A stretch of DNA of 43,588 nucleotides. Source: a virus. The position numbers were made by a program, and so were the translations under genes. Position 1 is the stretch's first letter. Every line of letters begins with the position of its first letter. Shown one piece after another: positions 15,658-24,767 of the stretch. The notes under the pieces are model-generated. The model did not search any database. It was given only the letters and a program-made list of their open reading frames with translations, and was not told the origin of the DNA. The DNA lies in IMG/VR virus record IMGVR_UViG_3300048592_001331, positions 1-43,588 of that record; one strand, written 5' to 3'.

Positions 15658-17405
15658 TTGAAATTACTGCAGGAGATTTTTTGGCCGGGGGCGGCGGTGT
15701 TACCGAAGCCATGAACCAGGTTCCGGGAATGAAAGTTAAGTGGGTACTTAACCATGACAAAACAGCAATCCGCACCAATCTTTTTCACCACAAACAGGTG
15801 AAACATTTTTGGGCCGATTTATACAAGCAAGACGAACACGAAATGGAACCTGTTGATTTCGCCTGGGCAAGCATCGAATGCACTCAGCACAGCACCGCTA
15901 ACGGTGGCCGCGAAAAGAAACTGGGAAGTTATATGCTTGGCTGGGAACTGGTGCGCTACACTAAACACCTTCAGCCGCTTGTACTGGGAATTGAGAACGT
16001 TCCGGAGTTTAAAAAATGGGCGCCGTTGAAAGACGGTGTGCCAGATGGAACCCGCAAAGGCGAAGAGTTTGAAAAATGGAAAGCCGCCATTTGCGCCATG
16101 GGTTACGATTACAGCGAACGCATAATGAATGCCGCCGATTTTGGAATCCCAACCCGCAGGGTGCGCTATTTCGCTTTTTTCGTGAGCAAAAGCATCAATA
16201 TGCAAGTTCGCTGGCCGGAACCCACGCACAACCGCTTTGGAACAAATGGTCTGAAAAAATGGGTTGCCTGCAAAAATTACATCGACCTGGGCAACGAGGG
16301 CAACAGCATTTTCGGGAGGGAATTTAATGCTGATGTAAAAAAGGGGAAAAGAAAACCACTCAGCCATAACACACTGAAACGTATAGCGGGTGGTATTAAA
16401 AAGTATGCCCCTGAGCTGAGCTTTATTTTCCAGTATTACGGAAGCGGTTTAAACACCCAGCAAACAACCGCCCCGCTGAATACTGTGCGCACAAAAGATT
16501 GTCATGCACTGGTAACTGTTGAGAAAAAACATTTTGTACAGGACCATGTTCAAACGGATAATTTCCACACCCCGGAGGATCCGCTGAACCCGGTGCTTAC
16601 CCGCCAAACCAAACAACTAATTACGCTTGAAAAGATTCAGTTCCTGCAGGACTATTACGGAAGGTTCGATACCGCCCACGCGCTTGATGTGCCTGCCAAC
16701 ACCATACGTACCGAGAATTCGAAACACCTGGTTACCATCGATAAAAACATTATGGTACAGCATTTTTCGGGCAACCACAGCAGCTCACCTGACGAACCTC
16801 TGCCAACCATTACCACCACCGACCACAATGCACTTGTAACTGCAACCGCACAGTTTATTTCTCCGCAGTACAACAGCAACGGCAACCCCGAAGCCAACAA
16901 CCACCCGGTTAACGAACCTTTAAAAGCCATTACAACAGAACCCAAAAACCAGTTGATATCAGTAACCGGGAATTTTGTAAGTCACCACTTTGGTACAGGG
17001 GTAAACCAGTCAGTCGATGAACCTGTAAACGCCATTACTACCCATGAAAAGAGCCAGTTTATATCAGCCTACTTTAACAGCAGCGGTAACCCGTCAACAC
17101 AGAACCAGGGAACCGACCAGCCGCTGGGAACCATTACCACCGGAACCAACAAACACGCGCTGGTAACAGCCATTGAAAATGGAGAAATTGAATTCGATAT
17201 TAAAATGAGGTTTCTGGAACCCGAGGAGCTGAGCCGGATATCAACATTCCCGAAGCAATATTTTACCAACCCGCTGCTGAAGCTTACCAAAAAAGAACAG
17301 GTGAAACTGATTGGCAACGCCGTTCCGGTTGATTGGGCGAGGCAAATTATCGCCCCCGTTGTAGCCGATTTACAGGAAGTATTAATTAAACAGGAAGCAA
17401 TTTAA
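15654..17405 (+). CDS. DNA (cytosine-5) methyltransferase with repeated target-recognition region
   Basis: A 583-residue C5-methylase. Motif I is modified (AGDFLAGGGGVTEAM, residues ~6-20). The catalytic cysteine is Cys76 in SIECTQHS, where most family members have PCQ. Motif VI is IENVPEF (113-119) and motif X is LIGNAVPVDWA near 552-562. Between motifs VIII and IX, residues ~260-510, there are seven degenerate ~30-40-residue repeats built on DEPL-x-TITT-x-HALVT followed by an aromatic FxSxxY block. They probably form or enlarge the DNA-recognition domain. The protein likely methylates phage DNA to avoid host restriction. It overlaps the upstream zinc-protein gene. No cognate endonuclease is nearby. 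Confidence 0.88.
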   Translation: MIEITAGDFLAGGGGVTEAMNQVPGMKVKWVLNHDKTAIRTNLFHHKQVKHFWADLYKQDEHEMEPVDFAWASIECTQHSTANGGREKKLGSYMLGWELVRYTKHLQPLVLGIENVPEFKKWAPLKDGVPDGTRKGEEFEKWKAAICAMGYDYSERIMNAADFGIPTRRVRYFAFFVSKSINMQVRWPEPTHNRFGTNGLKKWVACKNYIDLGNEGNSIFGREFNADVKKGKRKPLSHNTLKRIAGGIKKYAPELSFIFQYYGSGLNTQQTTAPLNTVRTKDCHALVTVEKKHFVQDHVQTDNFHTPEDPLNPVLTRQTKQLITLEKIQFLQDYYGRFDTAHALDVPANTIRTENSKHLVTIDKNIMVQHFSGNHSSSPDEPLPTITTTDHNALVTATAQFISPQYNSNGNPEANNHPVNEPLKAITTEPKNQLISVTGNFVSHHFGTGVNQSVDEPVNAITTHEKSQFISAYFNSSGNPSTQNQGTDQPLGTITTGTNKHALVTAIENGEIEFDIKMRFLEPEELSRISTFPKQYFTNPLLKLTKKEQVKLIGNAVPVDWARQIIAPVVADLQEVLIKQEAI

Positions 17406-17416
17406 AACCAATAACT

Positions 17417-17695
17417 ATGATTACCGCAACAGTAAATTACCTGAAAAACGGACAGTTTGATCAACAGACCATGACCGCTGAAACCGAAGAGCAACTTCTA
17501 AACGATGTATTTCTGTTTTATGCCGAAGCTTACCCAAAACAAACCATAACCATTGGTAATGTGCACTACAATGGCGAAATCCTCCGCTGGAACGACTTTC
17601 TCGCGCACAACCACTTCGCCAAAGGCCGGTTAAGCTTTGAAGAATTTAAAACACTATGCAGCACTGCAAACGTGCCAGTGGTACAATGCAATTAA
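17417..17695 (+). CDS. Hypothetical protein next to the DNA methylase
   Basis: A 92-residue protein starting 11 bases after the methyltransferase stop. The N-terminal half is beta-rich (TATVNYLKNGQFDQQTM, TITIGNVHYNGEI) and the C-terminal half helical. No family is recognised. Tight spacing indicates co-expression with the methylase and the DUF5131 gene. Confidence 0.6.
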   Translation: MITATVNYLKNGQFDQQTMTAETEEQLLNDVFLFYAEAYPKQTITIGNVHYNGEILRWNDFLAHNHFAKGRLSFEEFKTLCSTANVPVVQCN

Positions 17696-17706
17696 TAAAG
17701 AGAATT

Positions 17707-18705
17707 ATGAGCAAAATAAAAGAACATTACCACAACAAAATTGAAGCCGGAATGAGAGCCGGAAGCCAGAAGCCAGAAGCCAGAAGCCAGCACAAAATAC
17801 AATGGCTAAACCTGCCAGGCTACAAGGGCGAAACCTGGAACCCAATTATTGGGTGCAGCAAAGTAAGCGATGGCTGCAAAAACTGCTATGCCGAACGGAT
17901 GGCAAACCGGATGGCACACAACCCAAAAACAAACTTCGATTACGCGGAAGTAATTACAGCCAGTAAATGGAACGGAAAAACAACCCTTTCGCATAAAGGT
18001 CTGTTTAAACCTGCCAGCTGGAGAACGCCACGCCTGGTATTTGTTTGCTCCATGGGCGATTTATTTCACGAATCGACATCATTTGACGCAATTGAAGCCG
18101 TGTTTTCTGTAATGGCCGATTGCGACAGACATATTTTTATTGTGCTTACCAAACGACCTGAAAGGATGTTTGAATTTTACAACTGGAAATCAAGTTTTGG
18201 CATTCCATGGATACCATCCAAAAACGTTTGGATGGGAGTTACAGCCGAGAACCAGTTGCAGGCAAATAACAGGATTCAATACCTGAATTGCATTTACGCA
18301 GCAGTAAAATTTGTAAGCATTGAACCCATGCTGTCGGAGATAAGCCTTCACGAAGCTTTGGGAGAATCGCTTAAATATCATGCCGGAGGATTAAAAAACT
18401 GTCTTTCGTGGGTAATCTGCGGAGGCGAAAGCGGCCACAATGCAAGGCCGGTTCATCCCGATTGGGTTTTATATTTACGGAACCAGTGTATGGCTGCCGG
18501 GATTCCGTTTTTCTTTAAACAGTGGGGAGAATTATTGCCCAGTTGTCAGGACACAACCGGCGAACATTCAGCCAAAAGAATTAAAATGTTCAAATCTCCA
18601 CACAATCCAAACAAAATGAATATTTACTACAAGGTTGGCAAACATCGCTCCGGCAACCTGCTCGATGGAGAGAAGTATGAAGAGTACCCAAATATTAACC
18701 TATAG
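17707..18705 (+). CDS. DUF5131 / phage Gp37-Gp68 family protein
   Basis: A 332-residue protein from the ATG at 17707, just after the previous stop; an in-frame start at 17656 would overlap the upstream gene. The core matches the Gp37/Gp68 family: TWNPIIGCSKVSDGCKNCYA (Cys50, Cys57 and Cys60, C-x6-C-x2-C), LVFVCSMGDLFH, VLTKRPERM, VWMGVTAENQ, FVSIEPML, VICGGESG, and FFFKQWGE at the end. The three cysteines and barrel-like strand pattern have suggested a radical-SAM-like enzyme; the substrate is unknown. The N-terminal ~28 residues are encoded by a 7-bp tandem repeat (AGSQKPEARSQ) and look added. Confidence 0.85.
   Translation: MSKIKEHYHNKIEAGMRAGSQKPEARSQHKIQWLNLPGYKGETWNPIIGCSKVSDGCKNCYAERMANRMAHNPKTNFDYAEVITASKWNGKTTLSHKGLFKPASWRTPRLVFVCSMGDLFHESTSFDAIEAVFSVMADCDRHIFIVLTKRPERMFEFYNWKSSFGIPWIPSKNVWMGVTAENQLQANNRIQYLNCIYAAVKFVSIEPMLSEISLHEALGESLKYHAGGLKNCLSWVICGGESGHNARPVHPDWVLYLRNQCMAAGIPFFFKQWGELLPSCQDTTGEHSAKRIKMFKSPHNPNKMNIYYKVGKHRSGNLLDGEKYEEYPNINL
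17757..17790. repeat. 7-bp tandem repeat within a coding region
   Basis: AGCCAGA is repeated at 17764-17770, 17771-17777 and 17778-17784, with a partial fourth copy to 17790. A one-mismatch copy (AGCCGGA) stands in front at 17757-17763. Because 7 is not a multiple of 3, gain or loss of one unit would shift the frame near the start of the DUF5131 gene. Confidence 0.8.
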
Positions 18706-18715
18706 CTTAATTATT

Positions 18716-19369
18716 ATGGAAAAAGGAATTGAATCATTTAAAGTAGCCGTATTGAAAGATACACAGCAATATAACAACTGTTTTAATGAAAACGGTTGCG
18801 ACCATGAGTTTTACCGTATGGTGCCCGAAACTAACCAGGCAATTGTAGATATGGGCATGAAAGAAATGTGTGTAAGAGTTTCGAAATGCACTCATAAATA
18901 TTGCGATAAATACAAATGGGTTATTGACCGTGCCAAACATTACGCCGAAAAAACAGGAAAAACGCTGAATGAGATTATGCAGGTTTGGGAAACAGACCGC
19001 GGATACTGGTATATGAATTATTACCAGGAATGCAATCAGCCAATACTTACCGGCGACAATATTATGATGTACGATGATTGGTTTAACGAATTGAAAAAGC
19101 GATTTGGAAACGATTCAAAACAATGGGCTTTTGTTTGCCCTGCCTGCGGAAATACACAAACAATACAGGATTTTATTGACGCCAAAATTGAAGATCCGGA
19201 AAGCAAAGTTTTCTTTAGCTGTATTGGCCGATACACAGACACAAAAGGTTGCAACTGGACCCTGGGCGGACTTCTGAAAATCAATAAACAAACAGTTATT
19301 AAAGACGGTCGCGCAACTCCCGTTTTTGAAATGGCCGCAGCTCCTGCATCTTTTATCACTAACAAATAA
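18716..19369 (+). CDS. Zinc-binding protein with C-terminal VVA0879-like domain
   Basis: A 217-residue protein from the ATG at 18716, which follows the DUF5131 stop by 10 bases. The last ~120 residues match the VVA0879 type of phage protein: FVCPACGNTQTIQDF, FFSCIGRY, GCNWTLGGLLKIN and VFEMA, with cysteines positioned to bind zinc. The N-terminal ~100 residues carry additional cysteines and histidines (NGCDHEFYRM, KCTHKYCDKYK) and are not recognised. The role is unknown. The constant company of methylase, DUF5131 and ASCH genes suggests nucleic-acid metabolism. Confidence 0.65.
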   Translation: MEKGIESFKVAVLKDTQQYNNCFNENGCDHEFYRMVPETNQAIVDMGMKEMCVRVSKCTHKYCDKYKWVIDRAKHYAEKTGKTLNEIMQVWETDRGYWYMNYYQECNQPILTGDNIMMYDDWFNELKKRFGNDSKQWAFVCPACGNTQTIQDFIDAKIEDPESKVFFSCIGRYTDTKGCNWTLGGLLKINKQTVIKDGRATPVFEMAAAPASFITNK

Positions 19370-19374
19370 CCTGT

Positions 19375-19803
19375 ATGAAACAATCAATCCATTTACTCGA
19401 CCCGGTTAAAGGCCACCAGTTAGGATCTCAATTTCCGACAATGCGCTGCGGCCGTACTAAAAATTTTAACTCCGTTACTCCTCTTTTTACTACAATCCCT
19501 GCAGAAGTTACCTGCACCAGTTGCCTTAGCTATATAAACAATCCCTGGCGGGTGCTCCGTAAATACGGGCAGGTAAAAGTAGTTGAAGATATGTTCGTAA
19601 TGTTCTGGGGTCAGTACGGTTACAAGTTAGATATGACCGCTGTAATAGAAAATCCCGGGTGCTGGATAATTGTGGTTTCGCACAATGGCCGCTGGCACTT
19701 AAACCTGATGACCAAAGCCGGTAACATGGCTCAACTGGGCTTTAAGCTGGTTGATATTATCGAGAAGGAAATAACCATTTTGAAAGAAAAACAAACCAAA
19801 TAA
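19375..19803 (+). CDS. Hypothetical early protein
   Basis: A 142-residue protein with a CGRT...TCTSCLSYI cysteine group in the N-terminal half (possible zinc site) and a beta-rich middle (CWIIVVSHNGRWHLNLMTKA). No family is recognised. It starts 5 bases after the previous stop and ends 3 bases before the next start, so it is part of the same transcript. Confidence 0.6.
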   Translation: MKQSIHLLDPVKGHQLGSQFPTMRCGRTKNFNSVTPLFTTIPAEVTCTSCLSYINNPWRVLRKYGQVKVVEDMFVMFWGQYGYKLDMTAVIENPGCWIIVVSHNGRWHLNLMTKAGNMAQLGFKLVDIIEKEITILKEKQTK

Positions 19804-19806
19804 ATA

Positions 19807-20499
19807 ATGAAAGAACATCCAATATTATTCTCTACCCCAATGGTACAAGCCATTTTGGAAGGACGCAAAACGCAGACCCGGAGAGTTGTGGAACCGCAAC
19901 CACGTTTACACGATGAAAACAACTGGCCTTGGAAAATGACAGAAAAAGAAGGTCCAGTTCCGTATGATTGTTATTTCGGCCAACCCGGCGACCGGCTTTG
20001 GGTGAGAGAAACTTTTAGTAATTATCGAGGATTTGCGGAAGACGTAAAACCCATCGCACCATTGATATTCAAGGCAGATAAAGATGAATGCGATCAATAC
20101 CCTTGTGATCTGGGCGATGAAATTGTATACGTAAGTCAAAGAGAGCCCTGGAAACCATCCATCCACATGCCAAAAGCTGCCGCCAGAATCTGGCTGGAGG
20201 TAGAAGAAGTGAGGGTTGAAAGATTGCATACCATCAGTATGGAAGATGCCATTGCTGAAGGTATTCATGTTAAATATTGGGGCGGCGATAAAACTCAGCC
20301 CTATGCTTACCGGCCAACGGTGCCTACAGAACCACTGGCAACAGATTATGACAGAAAACCAGAGGAATCATTTCAAAAATTATGGCAGTCAATTAACGGA
20401 GGCGAAAGTTGGGAAGCCAACCCGTGGGTGTGGGTAATCAAATTCAAAGTGTTAAGTACAACCGGAAAACCCGAAACATTAAACTTTAAACCGCTATGA
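19807..20499 (+). CDS. ASCH-domain-like phage protein
   Basis: A 230-residue protein opening with ILFSTPMVQAILEGRKTQTR, the hallmark of ASCH/PUA-like phage proteins often annotated as morphogenetic protein. Further matches are GDRLWVRET, AARIWLEVEEVRVERLHTIS, EDAIAEGI, and WEANPWVWVIKFK at the C-terminus. ASCH domains bind or modify RNA and modified nucleosides (family knowledge); some act as nucleases or amidohydrolases. Its substrate here is unknown. It overlaps the next gene by 4 bp. Confidence 0.8.
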   Translation: MKEHPILFSTPMVQAILEGRKTQTRRVVEPQPRLHDENNWPWKMTEKEGPVPYDCYFGQPGDRLWVRETFSNYRGFAEDVKPIAPLIFKADKDECDQYPCDLGDEIVYVSQREPWKPSIHMPKAAARIWLEVEEVRVERLHTISMEDAIAEGIHVKYWGGDKTQPYAYRPTVPTEPLATDYDRKPEESFQKLWQSINGGESWEANPWVWVIKFKVLSTTGKPETLNFKPL

Positions 20500-20816
20500 T
20501 CATCCACGGAATTCCAAACCACCCGTTTTTTTATATCATTCAGCCGCCATCCGCTCAACTCTACAGCGAGCGTGTTCAGCCACAGAACCCCGGGTTCGTA
20601 AAGCCGGTGCTCGATTTTAAGGATCCGCGCACCGGGCAAACATGGAAAGCTGAATTATGGGATGTGCTGCGTATTGACTTGTACCGTATTCCAGACCATA
20701 TGTGCCGTGCAGCTTATGGCGCCAACTCAAACGCGGTGGTTCCAATGCTCGAACAACGTTACCCCGAAGTAAGGACCAAAAAAGAAATAGAATTTCTGCA
20801 GCTAAAAAAACTATGA
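20496..20816 (+). CDS. Hypothetical protein coupled to the primase gene
   Basis: A 106-residue soluble protein with no recognised domain. It overlaps the ASCH gene upstream and the primase-helicase start downstream, both by 4 bp. That placement suggests a replication accessory factor, but the sequence itself offers no motif. Confidence 0.55.
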   Translation: MIIHGIPNHPFFYIIQPPSAQLYSERVQPQNPGFVKPVLDFKDPRTGQTWKAELWDVLRIDLYRIPDHMCRAAYGANSNAVVPMLEQRYPEVRTKKEIEFLQLKKL

Positions 20817-23800
20817 GATACATCGACCAAAACGAACTTTTCAGAGCTACCAACAATGGGCTCGACGTGTTTGAGCATTATTTCCCTGCCGAAAACCTGC
20901 GTAACCCAAAGCACTATTTTAAAGAGCGTGCCGGCGAAAAAACACCCAGTACGCGGGTTTACTGGTACAATGGCCTTTACCTGATTACCGACTACGGTAA
21001 CCAGGACGAAGTTAACGGGATGAATGCCGTAAAATATGTGATGTATCGCGAAGGGTTGCAGTACATTGATGCATTGCGCTACATTGAAGAGGTTGTGGTT
21101 GGCCGTAAGGTTACCAGCGAAGGTTTTTACCGGCCTAAGTATGCCCCCGATTACAAGGTGCGCGATATGAAACCCGACGACAAAAAAGGCGAGTACAAGT
21201 TTGTTTATAAAGAAAAACCTGCAGAAACCGACCTTGCAGCCATTGGCCGCTATGTTACTGCCGAACATCTGGAAACTTACCACGGCAAATCGGTTGAACG
21301 TTACGACTATTGCGGGTACAGCAACAAACAAAATAAGGATGTGGTACATACTTTTATTGCTACCCAGGATTACCCCATTTTTGTTTTCGATTACGGAACC
21401 TTTAAAAAACTTTATAAACCATACGACCCCGAGAAAAAGAACCGCTTCCTGTACATTGGCGAAAAACCAAAAGACTTTATTTATGGCCTTGAGCAGATTA
21501 AAGCAGCCAAATGCGAATTTACCGAAGAGGATGAAAACGGTAAAGATGCCATAAAACTGCCCGAAGGAAAACCCGATGCCCGGGTAAAAGACCTTTTCCG
21601 TTGCTCGGGCGAAAGCGATGCGCTTAACCTGTTCAGCATAGGTTGCCGCCCGTACTGGTTAAACTCTGAAAGCGCCGATTACCTTCCCGGCCAGTTTACC
21701 GAAGTTGATAACCTTTGCCAGAACCACTACCAGGTAATGGATTTGGATGCCACCGGGCGCAAACATGCCACTAAACAGGCCCTTCAACACATGAACCTGG
21801 CCACCATTGAACTACCCGAATGGCTCATGTTTAAAAAAGATTTCAGGGGTAACCCGTGTAAGGACCTGAAAGACTTTATTAACATATCGGGTACCGATGC
21901 CGAAAGTACTTACTGGAATTTTATGGCTTTGAAACGAAAAGCCAAAACTGCCAAATTCTGGGTAAAAATTGAAGATAAAAACGGTAAATCGAGTTATAAC
22001 ATCAGCCTCGAACATTTATACTGGTTTCTGCAGCTCAGCGGTTTTTACCGGGTAGAAAGCATTTACCATAAAAAAGCCGGTTACTCTTATGCCCACATCG
22101 AGGGGAAAATAGTGAAGCTGATAAACCCCGACCACATAAAACGAATTGTAAAACACACCATCAAAGAATATGTGAAAAGCAAAAATGTGATGGACGAAAT
22201 TACTATCCTGAATAAAATTAACAGCAGCGCTCAAATTAGCGAAGCCAACCTGCAGGATCTTCCGGAAACAACTCTGACCTTTAAAAACTACACATCAACC
22301 AGCGAAGTACTCAACTTTAAAAACCTGAGTATTAAAATTACCCGCGACGAAATTTCAAAAATAAAACACGAAGATTTGCCCAACTACATTATGGGCGAAC
22401 TGAAGCTCGAAAAACAAACCATTTCGCACATTATCGATCACACATTTCAGTTGGTGAAGGAACCGTTGCTGGAAGTTGATCCAACACCCGAATTTAAAAT
22501 ACTGCTAGATAAGCTGGATAAGGCTAAAACCGATATCGAACGCGACAATGCCAATGCCGAGATTTCACGCTTTCCGGAATTGGATAAATACACCCTTAAA
22601 ATAAGGGATAAGGATTTTATATTTATCCGCTTCCTGCAGGACCTTTCACACATACACTGGAGAAAAGAGCTGGAGCATAAGGAAGCGCTTACAAAAAAAG
22701 AGGAAAAAGAACAGGAGCAGGCATTTATAAACCTGCTTTATATACTGGGGTACCATTGCAGCCAGTTTAAACACAAAGCAAAACCTTGGATTTCGTTTTT
22801 GCAGGATATGCGCATAAGTGAAATTGGGCAGAGCAGTGGGCGAAGCGGGAAAAGTTTAATTTTTACTGCAGTTGAATTTGTAAGGGCTACCTTCCATATT
22901 CCGGGGCGAACGCTCGATGATAAAAACGAGTTTAAGTTTATTTACGATGGGCTCACCGAATTCCACGATTTTATTAATGTTGACGATTTTAACGAGCGGG
23001 GCCTTTTTGATATGTTCTATACTGAGGCAACCGGAAAGCGTAATATAAACCCCAAGAACCTGAGCGCCCATTCGCTCTCGTACGAAGACAGCGGTAAAAT
23101 GGGAATAACCAGCAATTTCGAACTGCCAAAACAGGACAGCAGTACAGTTGCACGTTTGCTCAATGGCGGTGTGAGCGATTTTTACCACGAACGCACAAAG
23201 AGTAACAATTACAACGAAACCCGCACACCCTTAACAAGGTTTGGCCGCCGTTTATACGATGATTTTAACAGCCACGAGTGGAATCAGTTTTATAATGTAA
23301 TTGCTTACGCCATACAATTGTACCTGCGTTTCGATAAAATACAGCCACCGATGGAGAACCTGGAGAAACGGCAGGCACGCCGCGAAATGGCCTCGGGATT
23401 GGGCCGCGACGAAGAGTTTTTCCACTGGGCCAACCACTATTTCCAAACTTGTAAGATTGGTGAAACGCCCGAATATTCAGATGCTGATGTTGGTTATTTT
23501 AACACCTACATCATCAGGGAAAATGCATTTGAAAACTTTAAACAGATATTAAGCGACAGCCAAAAGAAAACCTATAAAAGCAACAAGTTTAAAACCCACC
23601 TGGTTGCATTTTGCGAATACTACGGGTACAAGTTTAACCCTCCTGAATTGTGCGTGGGTGGTGAGTCGGAAGGGTCGCGCCGAATAATGAGATCTATTGA
23701 CGGCAAAACCCGCGAGTGCTTTTACATCAGCACCTCGCCGCAACTCCCCCTGCCCCCCGGTGATAATGAAATTGAAAATGCAATTAGTAATGCACCGGCC

Positions 23801-23827
23801 AGTAAGGATGCTGATATGCCGTTTTAA
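20813..23827 (+). CDS. Primase-helicase fusion protein
   Basis: A 1004-residue protein from the ATG at 20813 (4-bp overlap with the preceding stop). Residues ~1-95 resemble the DnaG-type CHC2 zinc region (KTPSTRVYWYNGLYLITDYG, then NAVKYVMYREGLQYIDALRY) but lack its cysteines. Residues ~260-340 look TOPRIM-like (CSGESDALNLFSIG, then VMDLDATGRKHATKQAL). A superfamily-3/P4-like helicase region follows with the P-loop GQSSGRSGKS (~671-680) and INVDDF downstream as a possible Walker B. The last residues, DADMPF, imitate the acidic tip of single-strand binding proteins. It is probably the phage replicative primase and helicase. Confidence 0.8.
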   Translation: MRYIDQNELFRATNNGLDVFEHYFPAENLRNPKHYFKERAGEKTPSTRVYWYNGLYLITDYGNQDEVNGMNAVKYVMYREGLQYIDALRYIEEVVVGRKVTSEGFYRPKYAPDYKVRDMKPDDKKGEYKFVYKEKPAETDLAAIGRYVTAEHLETYHGKSVERYDYCGYSNKQNKDVVHTFIATQDYPIFVFDYGTFKKLYKPYDPEKKNRFLYIGEKPKDFIYGLEQIKAAKCEFTEEDENGKDAIKLPEGKPDARVKDLFRCSGESDALNLFSIGCRPYWLNSESADYLPGQFTEVDNLCQNHYQVMDLDATGRKHATKQALQHMNLATIELPEWLMFKKDFRGNPCKDLKDFINISGTDAESTYWNFMALKRKAKTAKFWVKIEDKNGKSSYNISLEHLYWFLQLSGFYRVESIYHKKAGYSYAHIEGKIVKLINPDHIKRIVKHTIKEYVKSKNVMDEITILNKINSSAQISEANLQDLPETTLTFKNYTSTSEVLNFKNLSIKITRDEISKIKHEDLPNYIMGELKLEKQTISHIIDHTFQLVKEPLLEVDPTPEFKILLDKLDKAKTDIERDNANAEISRFPELDKYTLKIRDKDFIFIRFLQDLSHIHWRKELEHKEALTKKEEKEQEQAFINLLYILGYHCSQFKHKAKPWISFLQDMRISEIGQSSGRSGKSLIFTAVEFVRATFHIPGRTLDDKNEFKFIYDGLTEFHDFINVDDFNERGLFDMFYTEATGKRNINPKNLSAHSLSYEDSGKMGITSNFELPKQDSSTVARLLNGGVSDFYHERTKSNNYNETRTPLTRFGRRLYDDFNSHEWNQFYNVIAYAIQLYLRFDKIQPPMENLEKRQARREMASGLGRDEEFFHWANHYFQTCKIGETPEYSDADVGYFNTYIIRENAFENFKQILSDSQKKTYKSNKFKTHLVAFCEYYGYKFNPPELCVGGESEGSRRIMRSIDGKTRECFYISTSPQLPLPPGDNEIENAISNAPASKDADMPF

Positions 23828-23872
23828 GAGAATTTACAGGAACATTTTAAAATCAAATTAATAAATCAAATT

Positions 23873-24178
23873 ATGAAAAGAGTAAAAGTTAAAGACAGAA
23901 CAGGAGTTACCACCAGCGTAATTCCACAGAGTAACGGAAAATATCCGGTTTGGTTCGACAACACAACAGCAATTGAATTTATTGCCAGTGAAGAAGTTGA
24001 ATTTATTGGATCATTTAAAAATCGTGAAAGACCAACATGTATTGCCTGTGGTGTTCAGCTAAATAGTGAGAAGCCTGGTTATTGTTTTTCGTGCAATAAT
24101 AAAGCAATTGAAATTGAATTGAAAAATGAACGAGCCAACAGCTTAAGAGAAGCTTCTTTACTAAATACTCACTACTAA
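23873..24178 (+). CDS. Small zinc-ribbon-like protein
   Basis: A 101-residue protein. The N-terminal half is a small beta domain (VKVKDRTGVTTSVIPQSNGK). Residues ~56-76 hold two cysteine pairs (CIACGVQLNSEKPGYCFSC), a likely zinc ribbon, followed by a charged helix. It directly follows the primase-helicase gene and may bind DNA or RNA; no family is assigned. Confidence 0.6.
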   Translation: MKRVKVKDRTGVTTSVIPQSNGKYPVWFDNTTAIEFIASEEVEFIGSFKNRERPTCIACGVQLNSEKPGYCFSCNNKAIEIELKNERANSLREASLLNTHY

Positions 24179-24188
24179 AAAAAATTAT

Positions 24189-24416
24189 ATGTCGAAAAAT
24201 CCATTTCAAATTATTAACGAGTGCCACAAAAAAGGCGAGCCGGTATTTGTAATCAGGGCGAAAGACCGTGCGAGTGTGGTAGCGCTTGAAGCTTACCTGC
24301 TAGTAACATCTTACGGCCACTGCAACCCTGAGTTTATGGAGGAGATAAAACAAATAGTAAACGATTTTCACCTGTGGCAAAGCCAGAACCAAGAAGATAC
24401 CCGGATGCCGGATTGA
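24189..24416 (+). CDS. Hypothetical small early protein
   Basis: A 75-residue protein (KGEPVFVIRAKDRASVVALEAY). The strand-helix pattern is regular, and proteins of this appearance are common in Bacteroidota phages. No function is known. It is spaced 10 bases from its upstream neighbour. Confidence 0.6.
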   Translation: MSKNPFQIINECHKKGEPVFVIRAKDRASVVALEAYLLVTSYGHCNPEFMEEIKQIVNDFHLWQSQNQEDTRMPD

Positions 24417-24450
24417 GGGATTAAAAATTGAAAATTAGAAATTAAAAATT

Positions 24451-24753
24451 ATGAAAACACTGGAGAAATTTATTGCATGGTCCGTATGTGCCTCAGTTTC
24501 CATTTTTGCAAATGGTTATGTGATAATGAAAATTTGGGGTTGGTTTATAGTGCCAGTGTTTCAACAACCGTCGTTACAGTTTGCTGAATCTTTGGGTTTA
24601 ATGATACTAACCAGGTTCTTAACTTACTCTGGAGTAAATAAGCCTGCAGAAACAAAAAAAACAACCGATATCATTAGGGAACAAACATTGGAAACCGTTT
24701 TAAAAGCAGGGTTTATCCTCTTAATATCATATATAGTCAGCTTGTTTATTTAA
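24451..24753 (+). CDS. Small membrane protein
   Basis: A 100-residue protein with three hydrophobic segments (about residues 8-30, 40-60 and 80-98), ending ILLISYIVSLFI, and charged loops. It has no signal-peptidase site. It lies between early genes without a lysis partner. Membrane proteins in this position are often superinfection-exclusion or phage-host interface factors, which here is inference only. An AT-rich repeat-like leader precedes the start. Confidence 0.6.
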   Translation: MKTLEKFIAWSVCASVSIFANGYVIMKIWGWFIVPVFQQPSLQFAESLGLMILTRFLTYSGVNKPAETKKTTDIIREQTLETVLKAGFILLISYIVSLFI

Positions 24754-24767
24754 ATCCACATGCAAAA

